64,000 nucleotides of DNA, from positions 1 through 64,000 of the forward strand of contig JACKML010000007.1 of the NCBI GenBank assembly GCA_024235415.1. Direction: 5' to 3'. Every line of letters starts with the position of its first letter. The stretch's first letter is position 1. A program made the position numbers and the translations under genes. Origin of the DNA: Chromatiaceae bacterium (GTDB lineage Bacteria; Pseudomonadota; Gammaproteobacteria; Chromatiales; Chromatiaceae). Shown here piece after piece: positions 46,984 to 55,990 of the stretch. The notes below the pieces were generated by a model. It had not been told where the DNA came from, did no database searches, and saw only the letters and a program-made list of their open reading frames with translations.

Positions 46984-49900
46984 GTGGACTTGACTCCAGA
47001 ACCAACACTCTATCGGCGGATACTGGCCCGGAACTGGCGGCGTAAGGCGCAAGACAGTCAAATGGAACCGTCTCCCCAGCGGCGCTCTCCGCACTGGGCC
47101 ATCGTCGTACTCGTACTGTCGGTGACCGCGCTGACTTCGGCAGGGGTCATGTATACGGTCAGCGAGAAGCACCACATCGTATCCGCACATTTGTACGCAG
47201 CGACGGTCCACAAGGCCCAATCCATCGAGAACTGGCTGAATCGGCAACGCCACGACGCAGAGGTGCTCCGCGGAACGCACGTTTTTTCTGCCATGTATCA
47301 GCGCTGGCGGGAATCTGGGGACGCGGCCGCAGGTGGCGACCTGTTTGACCTGCTGAGGGCGTACGTCGATCACTACGGTTATCAGGACATCCTGCTGGTC
47401 GATACATCTTCGGGGCAGGCCTGGAACCAGCGTGGCGAACCCGCCGTGGTCGATTCAGCGCTTCAACAGGCAATTGCACGAGACCGTGACGAAGGACAAG
47501 CCACGTTAACCGGCCCGCACCTGTCCGCAGACGGCGGCCATTTCATCGAGTTTCTCGCTCCGTTGCGGGATGCCAGCCGCGCACCTGCAATGATAGTGCT
47601 CCGAATGGACCTCTACAGGTTTCTGGAGCCGTTGCTGGCAGAAACATCAACGCCGCTGGCCAGTATCGAGACCTTGCTGTTCCGGCGCGATGCAGGTGAA
47701 GTGCAATTCCTGCACAACCTGTGGCGGGCCCCCGATGATCCCGAGCGCCGACGCAGCCTGGCGACTGACGGCCTGCTGGCCGCACAGATCATCAACGACA
47801 AGGGCCTGCTGGGACAGGTGATAGAGGGCGTGGACTACCTCGGTGTCCCGGTGATTGGCATCGCACTGCCGGTCCCGGGTACCGACTGGTTCCTGCTCAA
47901 CAAGGCCGACCGTGCTGAATTCTACCAACAGGTGCTTGAAGAGGCATTTTGGATCCTACTCGTTGGACTACTCTCGCTGGTCGCCGGGGTCGTAGGCTTA
48001 AACGTGCTGTTCCGCCGTCAGGCCGTCGCGTTGGCAGCGCAGAATCAGAGACACAGTGAGCTGCTGCGTCACATGAGCGCCATGACACAGGTCGGCGGCT
48101 GGGAGTTCAACGCCGCCGACGGCCAGGGTAGCTGGACCGAGGAGGTCGCACGCATCCACGAGGTGCCGCCAGAACAGCCCACCAGCGTGGAATTCGGTCT
48201 GCAATTCTACGCTGGCGAATCACGCCGTCGGATCCAGGCCGCGATCGACAAGGCAATCCACGAGGGCAAACCCTACGACCTTGAACTCGAGCTGCGCAGC
48301 GCGACAGGCGAGCACAAGTGGGTCAGGACCATCGGCGTGCCAGTCATGGACGCGGAGAAGGTCACCTTGGTACGCGGTGCGATCCAGGACATTACGGCAA
48401 GAAAGCAGATGGAACTGGCGCTGCGGCACGAGCGCGGCCTGCTGAAGACCCTGATCCAGACATTGCCAGACCTGGTCTGGTTGAAAGACGTGAACGGCGT
48501 CTACCTCGCCTGCAACCGGCGCTTTAGCGAATTCATCGGGGCAGCCGAACACGATGTCATCGGCAAGAACGACTACGATTACTTCGACCGTGAACTGGCG
48601 GACTTTTTCCGCGCCAAGGACGCGGCGGCAATTGCCGCCGGCCAGGCATGCGTCAACGAGGAGGAGGTCCCGTTCGCCGACGGGCATCTGGAGCTGCTCG
48701 AAACCACAAAGACGCCGATGTTCGATGAAGACGGCCGGCTGATCGGTGTGCTCGGTATCGGACGCAACATCACCGGCCTGCACCAAGCGCAGGAGGCGCT
48801 GCGATTGGAGCGCGACCGTGCCCAGCGCTTCCTCGCCACCGTACAGAGCATCATGGTCGCCGTGGATACCCAAGGGCGGATCACCATGATCAACAAGGCC
48901 GGCTGCAACCTGCTCGGCTATGCTGAACAGGAACTGTTGGGGCGCAACTGGTTCGATACCTGCTTGCCGCAACCAGCGGGTTCAGCAGAAGTCTACCCTG
49001 TATTCCTCAAGATCCTTGCCGGTGGCGCTGCCGGCAAAGCACTCAAACACTACGAAAATGCAGTTCGCTGTCGCGACGGGACAGAGCGCCTGATTGCCTG
49101 GCACAACGCACCGATCGTGGATGACCACGACACAGTGATCGGCGTGCTCGGATCGGGCGAGGATGTCACGGAGCGTCGTGCTGCCGAACGAGCGCTGCGG
49201 GAAAGCGAGGCGCAGACACGCCTGCTGCTCGAATCGACCGCGGGTGCGATCTACGGCGTCGACCGGCAGGGGCGCTTCACCTGGGTCAACCCCGCATGCG
49301 TCAAGATGCTGGGTTATGAACGCGACACCGAGCTGCTGGGTCGCGAATCACACCCCTTGATGCACCATAGCCACGCCGACGGGTCGAATTACCCGGCGTG
49401 CGAATGCCGCGTCTACCACGCTTCCCGTTCGGACCAGGGTGTTCACGTCGACGACGAGGTGTTCTGGCGCCGCGACGGCACCGCCATTGCCGTCGAGTAT
49501 TGGGCCTATCCGATCCACCAGCATGGCAAGGTGGTCGGCACCGTGGTTGCGTGGCTCGACATCAGCGAGCGCAGGGCCACCGAGGCACAGCTACGCAAAC
49601 TCTCGCTGGCCGTGGAACAGAGCATCGAGAGCATTGTGATCACCGATGCCGACGGCAACATCGAGTACGTGAACAATGCCTTTGTCAAGACGACGGGCTA
49701 CAGTCTCGAGGAAGTGATAGGGCGCAACCCGCGCATCCTGCAATCGGGCAAGACCCCGAAAAAGACGTTCCAGGCCATGTGGGCGGCGATCAGCCACGGC
49801 CGCCCGTGGAAGGGTACGCTATATAACCGCCGACGCGACGGGACAGAGTATGTCGAGCTCGCGGTGCTGTCACCGATCCGCGGTGCAGACGGGCGCATTA

Positions 49901-51987
49901 CCCACTATGTTGCGGCCAAGGAGGACATCACCGAGAAACAGCGTGTCGCCGAAGAGCTGAACCAGTACCGTAATCATCTGGAGGAACTGGTGCAGGAACG
50001 CACGACTGAACTGGCCGATGCCCGTCAACGCGCCGATGCCGCGAACGAGGCCAAGAGCGCGTTCCTGGCCAACATGAGCCATGAGATCCGCACACCGATG
50101 AATGGCGTGGTCGGCCTGCTCGATGTACTCGAAAACAGCGGGTTATCCGTTCGCCAGGCCGGCCTGGTCGACACCATCCGGCAGTCAGCCGCGACACTGC
50201 TCGCCATCATCGATGATGTACTGGACCTGTCGAAGATCGAGGCAGGCCGGATGGAACTCGAGAAGCGACCTGTATCGCTTGCCGAACTGGTCGAAAGCGT
50301 ATGCGGCTCGCTGGCTGCCTCCGCGTCTCAACGCGACGTCGAGCTGTATGTTTTCGTTGACCCCGCGATGCCGTCTGGTGTCCTCATCGACGCACTGCGC
50401 CTGCGCCAGGTGCTGTACAACCTGATCGGCAATGCGATCAAGTTTTCCGGTGGGCAGGCCGACCGCCAGGCACGGGTTTGGGTGAGTGCAGAAGTGCTTG
50501 AGCGCGAGCCGCTAAGCGTTCGCTTTCACGTCGACGACAATGGCATCGGCATGGCGCCGGAGAGATCGCAGCACCTCTTCGACGCATTCACCCAGGCCGA
50601 GGCGTCGACCACCCGTCGCTTTGGCGGGACCGGCCTGGGACTGACGATCAGCAAGCGCGTGGTCGATCTGCTGCATGGCGAGATCACCATCGACAGCCAA
50701 CTGGGCGAAGGCGCCCGATTCTCCGTCACAGTGCCGCTGGAATATACGGACAGGCAACCTGTTGCCGACTCCACTGACCTCAGCGGCATCCACTGCGTGC
50801 TCGTCGAGAACGACGCCCGGGATGCCGAATGGACCGCCACCTACCTGCGGCATGCCGGCGCCCGGGTCACCCCGGTCCCGCCTGGCGGGTGCGTACCCTT
50901 GGATCTGCATGGTGAGGCAGGACCGACCGTGGTTATCTGCACCGAATCGACGCTGCTCACCGACGTGAGCTGCGACAACACACGGATACCGGCAGACCTG
51001 CCGGTACTGTTCATCAAGCGCGGGGCGCACCGGCAAACACACGCGGAACGAGCGAACCTGGTCATGCTTGAAGGCAACGTGCTGCGGCGCAGTGATCTGT
51101 CGCATGGTGTGGCAAGCGCGGTCGGCATCGCGCCGGTGACCGCGCCGGCTGCGGACGACGGCGCGCTCCATAACGTCAAGGCAAGGGCGCCGAGTATCAC
51201 CGAGGCGCGCGCCCAGGGTCGCCTTATCCTGGTCGCCGAGGACGATGCGGTGAACCAGATGGTTGTTCTCGAGCAGTTGGACATACTCGGCTACGCCGCC
51301 GAGGTTGCCAACAATGGTGCCGAGGCGCTGGATCTTTGGCGCGATGGGGGCTATGCGCTTCTGCTCACCGACCTGCACATGCCGCTGATGGATGGTTACC
51401 AACTGGCAGCGGCGATTAGGCGCGAGGAAACCGGCGACCGGCTTCCGATCGTCGCACTGACCGCCAACGCACTGCGCGGTGAGGATCAACGTGTACTGTC
51501 CGCCCAGATGGACGGCTACCTGACAAAGCCGGTTCAGCTTGTTCGCCTCAAGAACGAGGTGCAGCGTTGGCTGCCGACGCAACTGTCGGAACCGGCTGTT
51601 ACCGACGCCGCAACCAGCGAAAGGCCAGCATCTCCGCCAGCAGGCGATCAACTCGTCAATCCCGAAACCCTGCGCGAGCTGGTCGGCGACGATCCGGCGA
51701 TCATCCGGCAGTTACTGCAGAGCTACCTGGACGCGTCCCGCGGTTACGCCGATGAACTGCAGACAGCCAACACCGCGGACGACATCACCGTGGTCGGCGC
51801 AATTGCACACAAATTGAAGTCGGCATCACGTGCGGTCGGCGCGCTTTCACTGGGTGACCTTTGCGCAGACCTGGAAAATGCGGCCAAGAGCGGAGACATG
51901 CAGGACGTCCAGGCAAAGGTGCCCGAGTTCATGGCAACATTCGACGCCGTCGACAAAGCGCTCGAACAACTGGTACAACAAGATTGA
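46984..51987 (+). CDS. Giant hybrid sensor histidine kinase with five PAS domains and HPt
   Basis: Membrane sensor of 1667 residues. Order: TM1 (about 38-60), periplasmic Cache-like domain (60-320), TM2 (322-344), five PAS/PAC units (roughly 358-470, 483-602, 612-730, 736-860, 869-990), coiled coil, HisKA with phospho-His1033 (MSHEIRTPMNG), HATPase (to about 1250, FGGTGLGLTISK), a degenerate receiver (1262-1385, no acceptor aspartate), an intact receiver with Asp1463 (LLTDLHMPLMDG), and an HPt domain with His1609 (IAHKLKSAS). The start GTG 46984 gives a 26-residue leader; ATG 47062 is an alternative. The HPt can pass phosphate to the two receiver proteins encoded just downstream. The signal is unknown. 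Confidence 0.93.
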   Translation: MDLTPEPTLYRRILARNWRRKAQDSQMEPSPQRRSPHWAIVVLVLSVTALTSAGVMYTVSEKHHIVSAHLYAATVHKAQSIENWLNRQRHDAEVLRGTHVFSAMYQRWRESGDAAAGGDLFDLLRAYVDHYGYQDILLVDTSSGQAWNQRGEPAVVDSALQQAIARDRDEGQATLTGPHLSADGGHFIEFLAPLRDASRAPAMIVLRMDLYRFLEPLLAETSTPLASIETLLFRRDAGEVQFLHNLWRAPDDPERRRSLATDGLLAAQIINDKGLLGQVIEGVDYLGVPVIGIALPVPGTDWFLLNKADRAEFYQQVLEEAFWILLVGLLSLVAGVVGLNVLFRRQAVALAAQNQRHSELLRHMSAMTQVGGWEFNAADGQGSWTEEVARIHEVPPEQPTSVEFGLQFYAGESRRRIQAAIDKAIHEGKPYDLELELRSATGEHKWVRTIGVPVMDAEKVTLVRGAIQDITARKQMELALRHERGLLKTLIQTLPDLVWLKDVNGVYLACNRRFSEFIGAAEHDVIGKNDYDYFDRELADFFRAKDAAAIAAGQACVNEEEVPFADGHLELLETTKTPMFDEDGRLIGVLGIGRNITGLHQAQEALRLERDRAQRFLATVQSIMVAVDTQGRITMINKAGCNLLGYAEQELLGRNWFDTCLPQPAGSAEVYPVFLKILAGGAAGKALKHYENAVRCRDGTERLIAWHNAPIVDDHDTVIGVLGSGEDVTERRAAERALRESEAQTRLLLESTAGAIYGVDRQGRFTWVNPACVKMLGYERDTELLGRESHPLMHHSHADGSNYPACECRVYHASRSDQGVHVDDEVFWRRDGTAIAVEYWAYPIHQHGKVVGTVVAWLDISERRATEAQLRKLSLAVEQSIESIVITDADGNIEYVNNAFVKTTGYSLEEVIGRNPRILQSGKTPKKTFQAMWAAISHGRPWKGTLYNRRRDGTEYVELAVLSPIRGADGRITHYVAAKEDITEKQRVAEELNQYRNHLEELVQERTTELADARQRADAANEAKSAFLANMSHEIRTPMNGVVGLLDVLENSGLSVRQAGLVDTIRQSAATLLAIIDDVLDLSKIEAGRMELEKRPVSLAELVESVCGSLAASASQRDVELYVFVDPAMPSGVLIDALRLRQVLYNLIGNAIKFSGGQADRQARVWVSAEVLEREPLSVRFHVDDNGIGMAPERSQHLFDAFTQAEASTTRRFGGTGLGLTISKRVVDLLHGEITIDSQLGEGARFSVTVPLEYTDRQPVADSTDLSGIHCVLVENDARDAEWTATYLRHAGARVTPVPPGGCVPLDLHGEAGPTVVICTESTLLTDVSCDNTRIPADLPVLFIKRGAHRQTHAERANLVMLEGNVLRRSDLSHGVASAVGIAPVTAPAADDGALHNVKARAPSITEARAQGRLILVAEDDAVNQMVVLEQLDILGYAAEVANNGAEALDLWRDGGYALLLTDLHMPLMDGYQLAAAIRREETGDRLPIVALTANALRGEDQRVLSAQMDGYLTKPVQLVRLKNEVQRWLPTQLSEPAVTDAATSERPASPPAGDQLVNPETLRELVGDDPAIIRQLLQSYLDASRGYADELQTANTADDITVVGAIAHKLKSASRAVGALSLGDLCADLENAAKSGDMQDVQAKVPEFMATFDAVDKALEQLVQQD

Positions 51988-51989
51988 AC

Positions 51990-53198
51990 ATGCCAAGCGC
52001 AACCGCCAAACACAAGATCCTGCTGGTAGACGACGATGCCTTCGTACTCGACGTCATGCGCCAGCAACTGACCCAGCTCGGCGTGACCGACGTTGTTGCA
52101 TACCAACAGGCTGACGGGGCTGTGGATGCATTGAAAGCGGACCTTGAGGCATTCGATCTCGTCTTCTGCGACCTGCAGATGCCCGGCATGGACGGCATAC
52201 AGTTCATCCGTGAACTGGCAGGTATCCAATACAAAGGTGCCCTGGTACTCGTCAGCGGCGAGAACACCCGCATCCTGCAGACGGCCAAAAGACTGGCACA
52301 GGCGCAGGACCTCGACATTCTGGGTACTCTGGACAAACCGACATCGATAAAACAGCTGAGCGAGATCCTGCAGGCACCGGCAAACCCCAGGGAATTCGCG
52401 AAATCGCGGGACGCAAGGATCTCGGCCAGCGAGCTTGAACATGCCATCGAATCCGGCCAGCTGGTCAATCACTATCAACCCAAAGTGGCGTTCCAGGATG
52501 GCGCCCTGGTGGGTGTCGAGGCGCTGGCGCGCTGGCAGCACCCGACGGCGGGATGGATATTTCCAGACCGGTTCATACCGGTCGCCGAAGCAAACGGTTT
52601 GATGGATCAACTGACACAGACTGTGTTGACTACCGCGTTGGGCGATACCCGCAAGTGGCTGACCCGGGGACTGGATCTCCATGTCGCGATCAACGCATCG
52701 ATGCAATGCCTTTCCGACCTGTCCTTCGCCGATCGCCTGTTCGACAGCGCACAACACTTCGGCGCACCATTGGAGCGTCTCATCATTGAAGTGACGGAAA
52801 CGTTTCTGCTCGATGACCGCGTCGCGCCCGCCGACATACTGACCCGTTTGCGCCTGCGCAAGGTCGGCGTATCGATCGATGACTTCGGTACTGGCCACTC
52901 AACCCTGACCAAGCTGCGCGATATCCCGTTCAACGAACTGAAGATCGACCGCGGTTTCGTGCATGGTGCCTCACGGGATCCGGAACTGGGCAGCATCGTG
53001 CGGGCGAGTCTACGCTTGGCAGAACAACTGGGGATCCGTACTGTCGCCGAGGGCGTGGAAGACGCAGACGACTGGAACTTCCTGCTGGACGCCGGCTGCG
53101 ACCTGGCGCAGGGTTACTTCATCGCCCGCCCGATGCCGGCCGGGCAGCTGCCGGCTTGGCTGCACGAGTGGAACGCACGGCCAGCGAACAGCATATGA
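51990..53198 (+). CDS. Receiver-EAL cyclic di-GMP phosphodiesterase
   Basis: A 402-residue response regulator. Residues about 8-128 are a receiver with Asp61 (FCDLQMPGMDG). Residues about 150-390 are an EAL domain that keeps the catalytic set: Glu177 (VEALARW), NHYQPKV, INASMQ, Asp297-Asp298 (IDDFGTGHS), ELKIDRGFV and AEGVE, so it is probably an active phosphodiesterase that lowers cyclic di-GMP. It begins two bases after the hybrid kinase stop and is almost surely co-translated with it. A longer in-frame start inside the kinase gene is rejected. Confidence 0.93.
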   Translation: MPSATAKHKILLVDDDAFVLDVMRQQLTQLGVTDVVAYQQADGAVDALKADLEAFDLVFCDLQMPGMDGIQFIRELAGIQYKGALVLVSGENTRILQTAKRLAQAQDLDILGTLDKPTSIKQLSEILQAPANPREFAKSRDARISASELEHAIESGQLVNHYQPKVAFQDGALVGVEALARWQHPTAGWIFPDRFIPVAEANGLMDQLTQTVLTTALGDTRKWLTRGLDLHVAINASMQCLSDLSFADRLFDSAQHFGAPLERLIIEVTETFLLDDRVAPADILTRLRLRKVGVSIDDFGTGHSTLTKLRDIPFNELKIDRGFVHGASRDPELGSIVRASLRLAEQLGIRTVAEGVEDADDWNFLLDAGCDLAQGYFIARPMPAGQLPAWLHEWNARPANSI

Positions 53199-53343
53199 AA
53201 TCCATCACGATGTTGACACGAGGAGTCTTTCCACCAACTTTTTGGACAACCGCCGACCGGTGCGCCGGAATTGACGCTGGGTACGGACAGGGATCCTCAA
53301 CGCCAGGAAGGGACCTTATCGCGGTAATGAGGCACGAACACTG

Positions 53344-54105
53344 ATGATCGAGAACGCTGCGCGGAACATTTACAAAACTCGGATCCTGCTTGTCGAAGAC
53401 GAGCACTTCATGCGCAGCCTGCTGGTGCAGGCGTTGAACAGCGTGGGCTTCTCCGAGATTCGCGAAGCGGAAAACGGCCACAACGCGCTGCAATCGCTGG
53501 AAATGCACGGCGCCGATATCGTCGTCACCGACATCGAGATGAAACCGGTGAACGGCTTTGACCTGGTGCGCGCGATCCGAAGCGGCGAAGCACATGTGCC
53601 CCGAGAGACGCCGGTCGTTTTTCTATCGGGATTGTCGGACGTATCCACACTTTCTTCGGCGTCTCAGCTGGATGTTCAGGGTTTTCTGGTCAAGCCCGTC
53701 AACGCCAATCGTTTGCGCGAAAAGCTCACCGAGGCGCTGCATAAGAAAATCACCCTGCATCCTCCCATGCATTACCAGCCGATGCGTCTTGGCCATGCGA
53801 GCAAGGATGCCGCGGCCCGCGACAGCGCGGCAGAAAACCACGCCACGCCCGCCCCGAGGCCGCCCAAACCCCAGGCGGCCACACAAGACCCCAGTCACCC
53901 CACCGATGACAGCGGCAACATAGAGACCAGCCTGTTGATGCTCGAGGCCGGGATGACACTGTGCCACGATGTACGGGCACGCGGTGCGCTGTTGTTGAAA
54001 GATGGCACCCAGCTGTTGCCGCAACACATCGCTGTGTTGCAGGATCTGCGCGCCGTGCTGGACACGCAGCGGTTCGTGGTGAAGTTGCCCGAACAATCAC
54101 CTTAG
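53344..54105 (+). CDS. Response regulator with short C-terminal domain
   Basis: A 253-residue protein. Residues about 11-135 are a receiver with Asp63 (VTDIEMKPVNG) and Lys in FLVKPVN. A Pro/Ala-rich linker (about 145-190) leads to a 65-residue end segment, LLMLEAGMTLCHDVRARGALLLKDGTQLLPQHIAVLQDL at about 197-236, resembling the small domain often found in front of HD-GYP phosphodiesterases or behind receivers. No HD-GYP or DNA-binding motif follows. It lies 145 bases after the EAL gene and likely shares the kinase. Confidence 0.8.
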   Translation: MIENAARNIYKTRILLVEDEHFMRSLLVQALNSVGFSEIREAENGHNALQSLEMHGADIVVTDIEMKPVNGFDLVRAIRSGEAHVPRETPVVFLSGLSDVSTLSSASQLDVQGFLVKPVNANRLREKLTEALHKKITLHPPMHYQPMRLGHASKDAAARDSAAENHATPAPRPPKPQAATQDPSHPTDDSGNIETSLLMLEAGMTLCHDVRARGALLLKDGTQLLPQHIAVLQDLRAVLDTQRFVVKLPEQSP

Positions 54106-54248
54106 GTTAGGCGGACCGGCGCGTGTATCGGTATCACCCCCGAAGATGCGCCGGGCAGACCGTGCGCCCGCGACCTGTCTTCAACGAGATACCGTACTGA
54201 CGAACTGCCAATACACCGCGAACCGGGCATGTCTTCTCGATGGCATGG

Positions 54249-55859
54249 TCACGCACATTCAGCGTCAATGGCACGGGCGATGGGATATCCGCTGACATGG
54301 GCCTGTTCTGCCACGCCCATCATCGCCAGCAGCGTGGCGGTCAGATCCGGGGTCTGGCCGACGCCTATCCGGGCGCCGGGGGTGAAGCCTTCGCCCACCA
54401 GCAGACAGAACCCTTCCGATGTATGTCCACCACTGCGGAAGTATGGCGCCGGCCCCACCCGACCCAGACGGGGGTGCTCCACCACATCGGTCACCACGTC
54501 GTCGCGCCAGCACACGATCAGGTCGGCTGGTGGCAGCGCCGAACCGCTTTCTTCGGGGTGCCCGCGCGTGCGCAGGACCCGCGCCACCAGGGGCTTGCCG
54601 GTACGGGAATCCGTGACCTCCCCGACCAATTCGGCGAGTTCATCGCACAAGGCACTGTAGGCTGACACAGGGACGCCCGACTCGCCGTCACGTCCTGCCA
54701 CGTTGATCCGGATCAATCCGTCGGAATAGCCGGGCAACGCGAAGGCACGCATGGCGGGCCAGAGGGGCCGATACCAGTGGCCCGGCAGCCAATCCAGCGG
54801 ATCCCCCCGCCCGGCCTGCACCAGCGGCGATTCCAGTACCGTCCGGCCGTAAGGCGTGGCCAGATCCCACAACTCCTCACGCCAGTGGCGTCGATAGTCC
54901 ATGCGGGGTGGCGGCACCGGCCCGGACGGGTCGCCCTCGGCCAGCGCGGCTCGACCGCTGTTCCAGCGCTGCAGCAGTTCCGGCAGGAACAGCATCGAGT
55001 TCATATCAAGGGTGTTCGCCTGCATGCCGTGGGGAGAGAACACCACCACGGTCGACCCGGCGGGGGCCGCGTCCACGATCTCGCCGATACCGTGATCGAT
55101 GGCCGCCAGCACATCCCGCAGATAGTCCGCTGCGACCTCACCCTGAATCAGGCCACCGAGGGGGTGCTGCTGACTCAGGTGCCAGAAGACGTGACCGGCG
55201 ATATGGCATTCGTTGAGCGCACACAATGCCAGGTCGAAAGGCCCCCGCTGCATCAGGTCCAGGATGATCGCGGTGCGCCGTTTCGTCCCCTCGACCAGGC
55301 AGTCACGCAGGCTCGTCATGGCGTCGGCATCGTACAGGCTCGGCACCCGGTAGCTCTGCAGAACCTTGGAACCGTCGCAGTCCCGATCCGGGAACAGGGG
55401 ATGGTACCCGTGGCGGTCGACCAGCTCCGCCAACAGCCCGGGAGGCTCGGAACGGCAGGTTGCCACGTTGCCCTCCGGGCCCCAGCCGAACACCTGCAGA
55501 CCCTTCACATTGTCCACGACGTCGCCATAGTGAAAATCGAATGCAATCACCCGCTTACCCGCTGCCAGCGCGTGAAACGGCGCATAGTTGCGGAAGGCGT
55601 AACTGCTCCGTTCGACGATGCGGTGATGCACCGGGTCGTAGTCCTGGAAGCCCCACTCGCCACTGACCTCCGGCGGACAGCCATGCAGGAAGGTCAACCA
55701 GCTGTTTTCGGTACGGTAGAGCGCACCGTTGACCTGGCGCGCATACGTGCCCCGACCGCGCAGGCGCTCAAGATTTGGCAGGTGGCCGGCATCGATCCAG
55801 GCATCCAGGACGTCTGCATTCATCGAATCGAGACCGAGGGCGATCACGGGGGCCGGCAT
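54249..55859 (-). CDS. Alkaline-phosphatase-superfamily protein with altered metal motif
   Basis: A 536-residue protein of the type I phosphodiesterase/nucleotide pyrophosphatase fold. The first metal aspartate is in VIALGLDSMNADVL; NECHIAGHVFWH resembles the DxxxH-GH motif; SPHGMQ stands where most members have SDHGM, so one metal-binding Asp is Pro; and the last His is in SGGHTSEGFCLLVGEG. No signal peptide is visible, so it is cytoplasmic. ATG 55859 is preferred to a TTG one codon upstream. Substrate is unknown, and catalysis may be altered or absent. Confidence 0.75.
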   Translation of the reverse strand: MPAPVIALGLDSMNADVLDAWIDAGHLPNLERLRGRGTYARQVNGALYRTENSWLTFLHGCPPEVSGEWGFQDYDPVHHRIVERSSYAFRNYAPFHALAAGKRVIAFDFHYGDVVDNVKGLQVFGWGPEGNVATCRSEPPGLLAELVDRHGYHPLFPDRDCDGSKVLQSYRVPSLYDADAMTSLRDCLVEGTKRRTAIILDLMQRGPFDLALCALNECHIAGHVFWHLSQQHPLGGLIQGEVAADYLRDVLAAIDHGIGEIVDAAPAGSTVVVFSPHGMQANTLDMNSMLFLPELLQRWNSGRAALAEGDPSGPVPPPRMDYRRHWREELWDLATPYGRTVLESPLVQAGRGDPLDWLPGHWYRPLWPAMRAFALPGYSDGLIRINVAGRDGESGVPVSAYSALCDELAELVGEVTDSRTGKPLVARVLRTRGHPEESGSALPPADLIVCWRDDVVTDVVEHPRLGRVGPAPYFRSGGHTSEGFCLLVGEGFTPGARIGVGQTPDLTATLLAMMGVAEQAHVSGYPIARAIDAECA

Positions 55860-55990
55860 CAAAAACTCCTGTCAAATTCCGTGGAAAAAATCCCGCGAGG
55901 CGAAAGCGGCGTCATGTCGGAACTAGCGGCCGGTCGTCCGCTTGATTGAGTATCCTGGAGTCGATTGCCCTTCGCCACTGCGGTCCGGCC

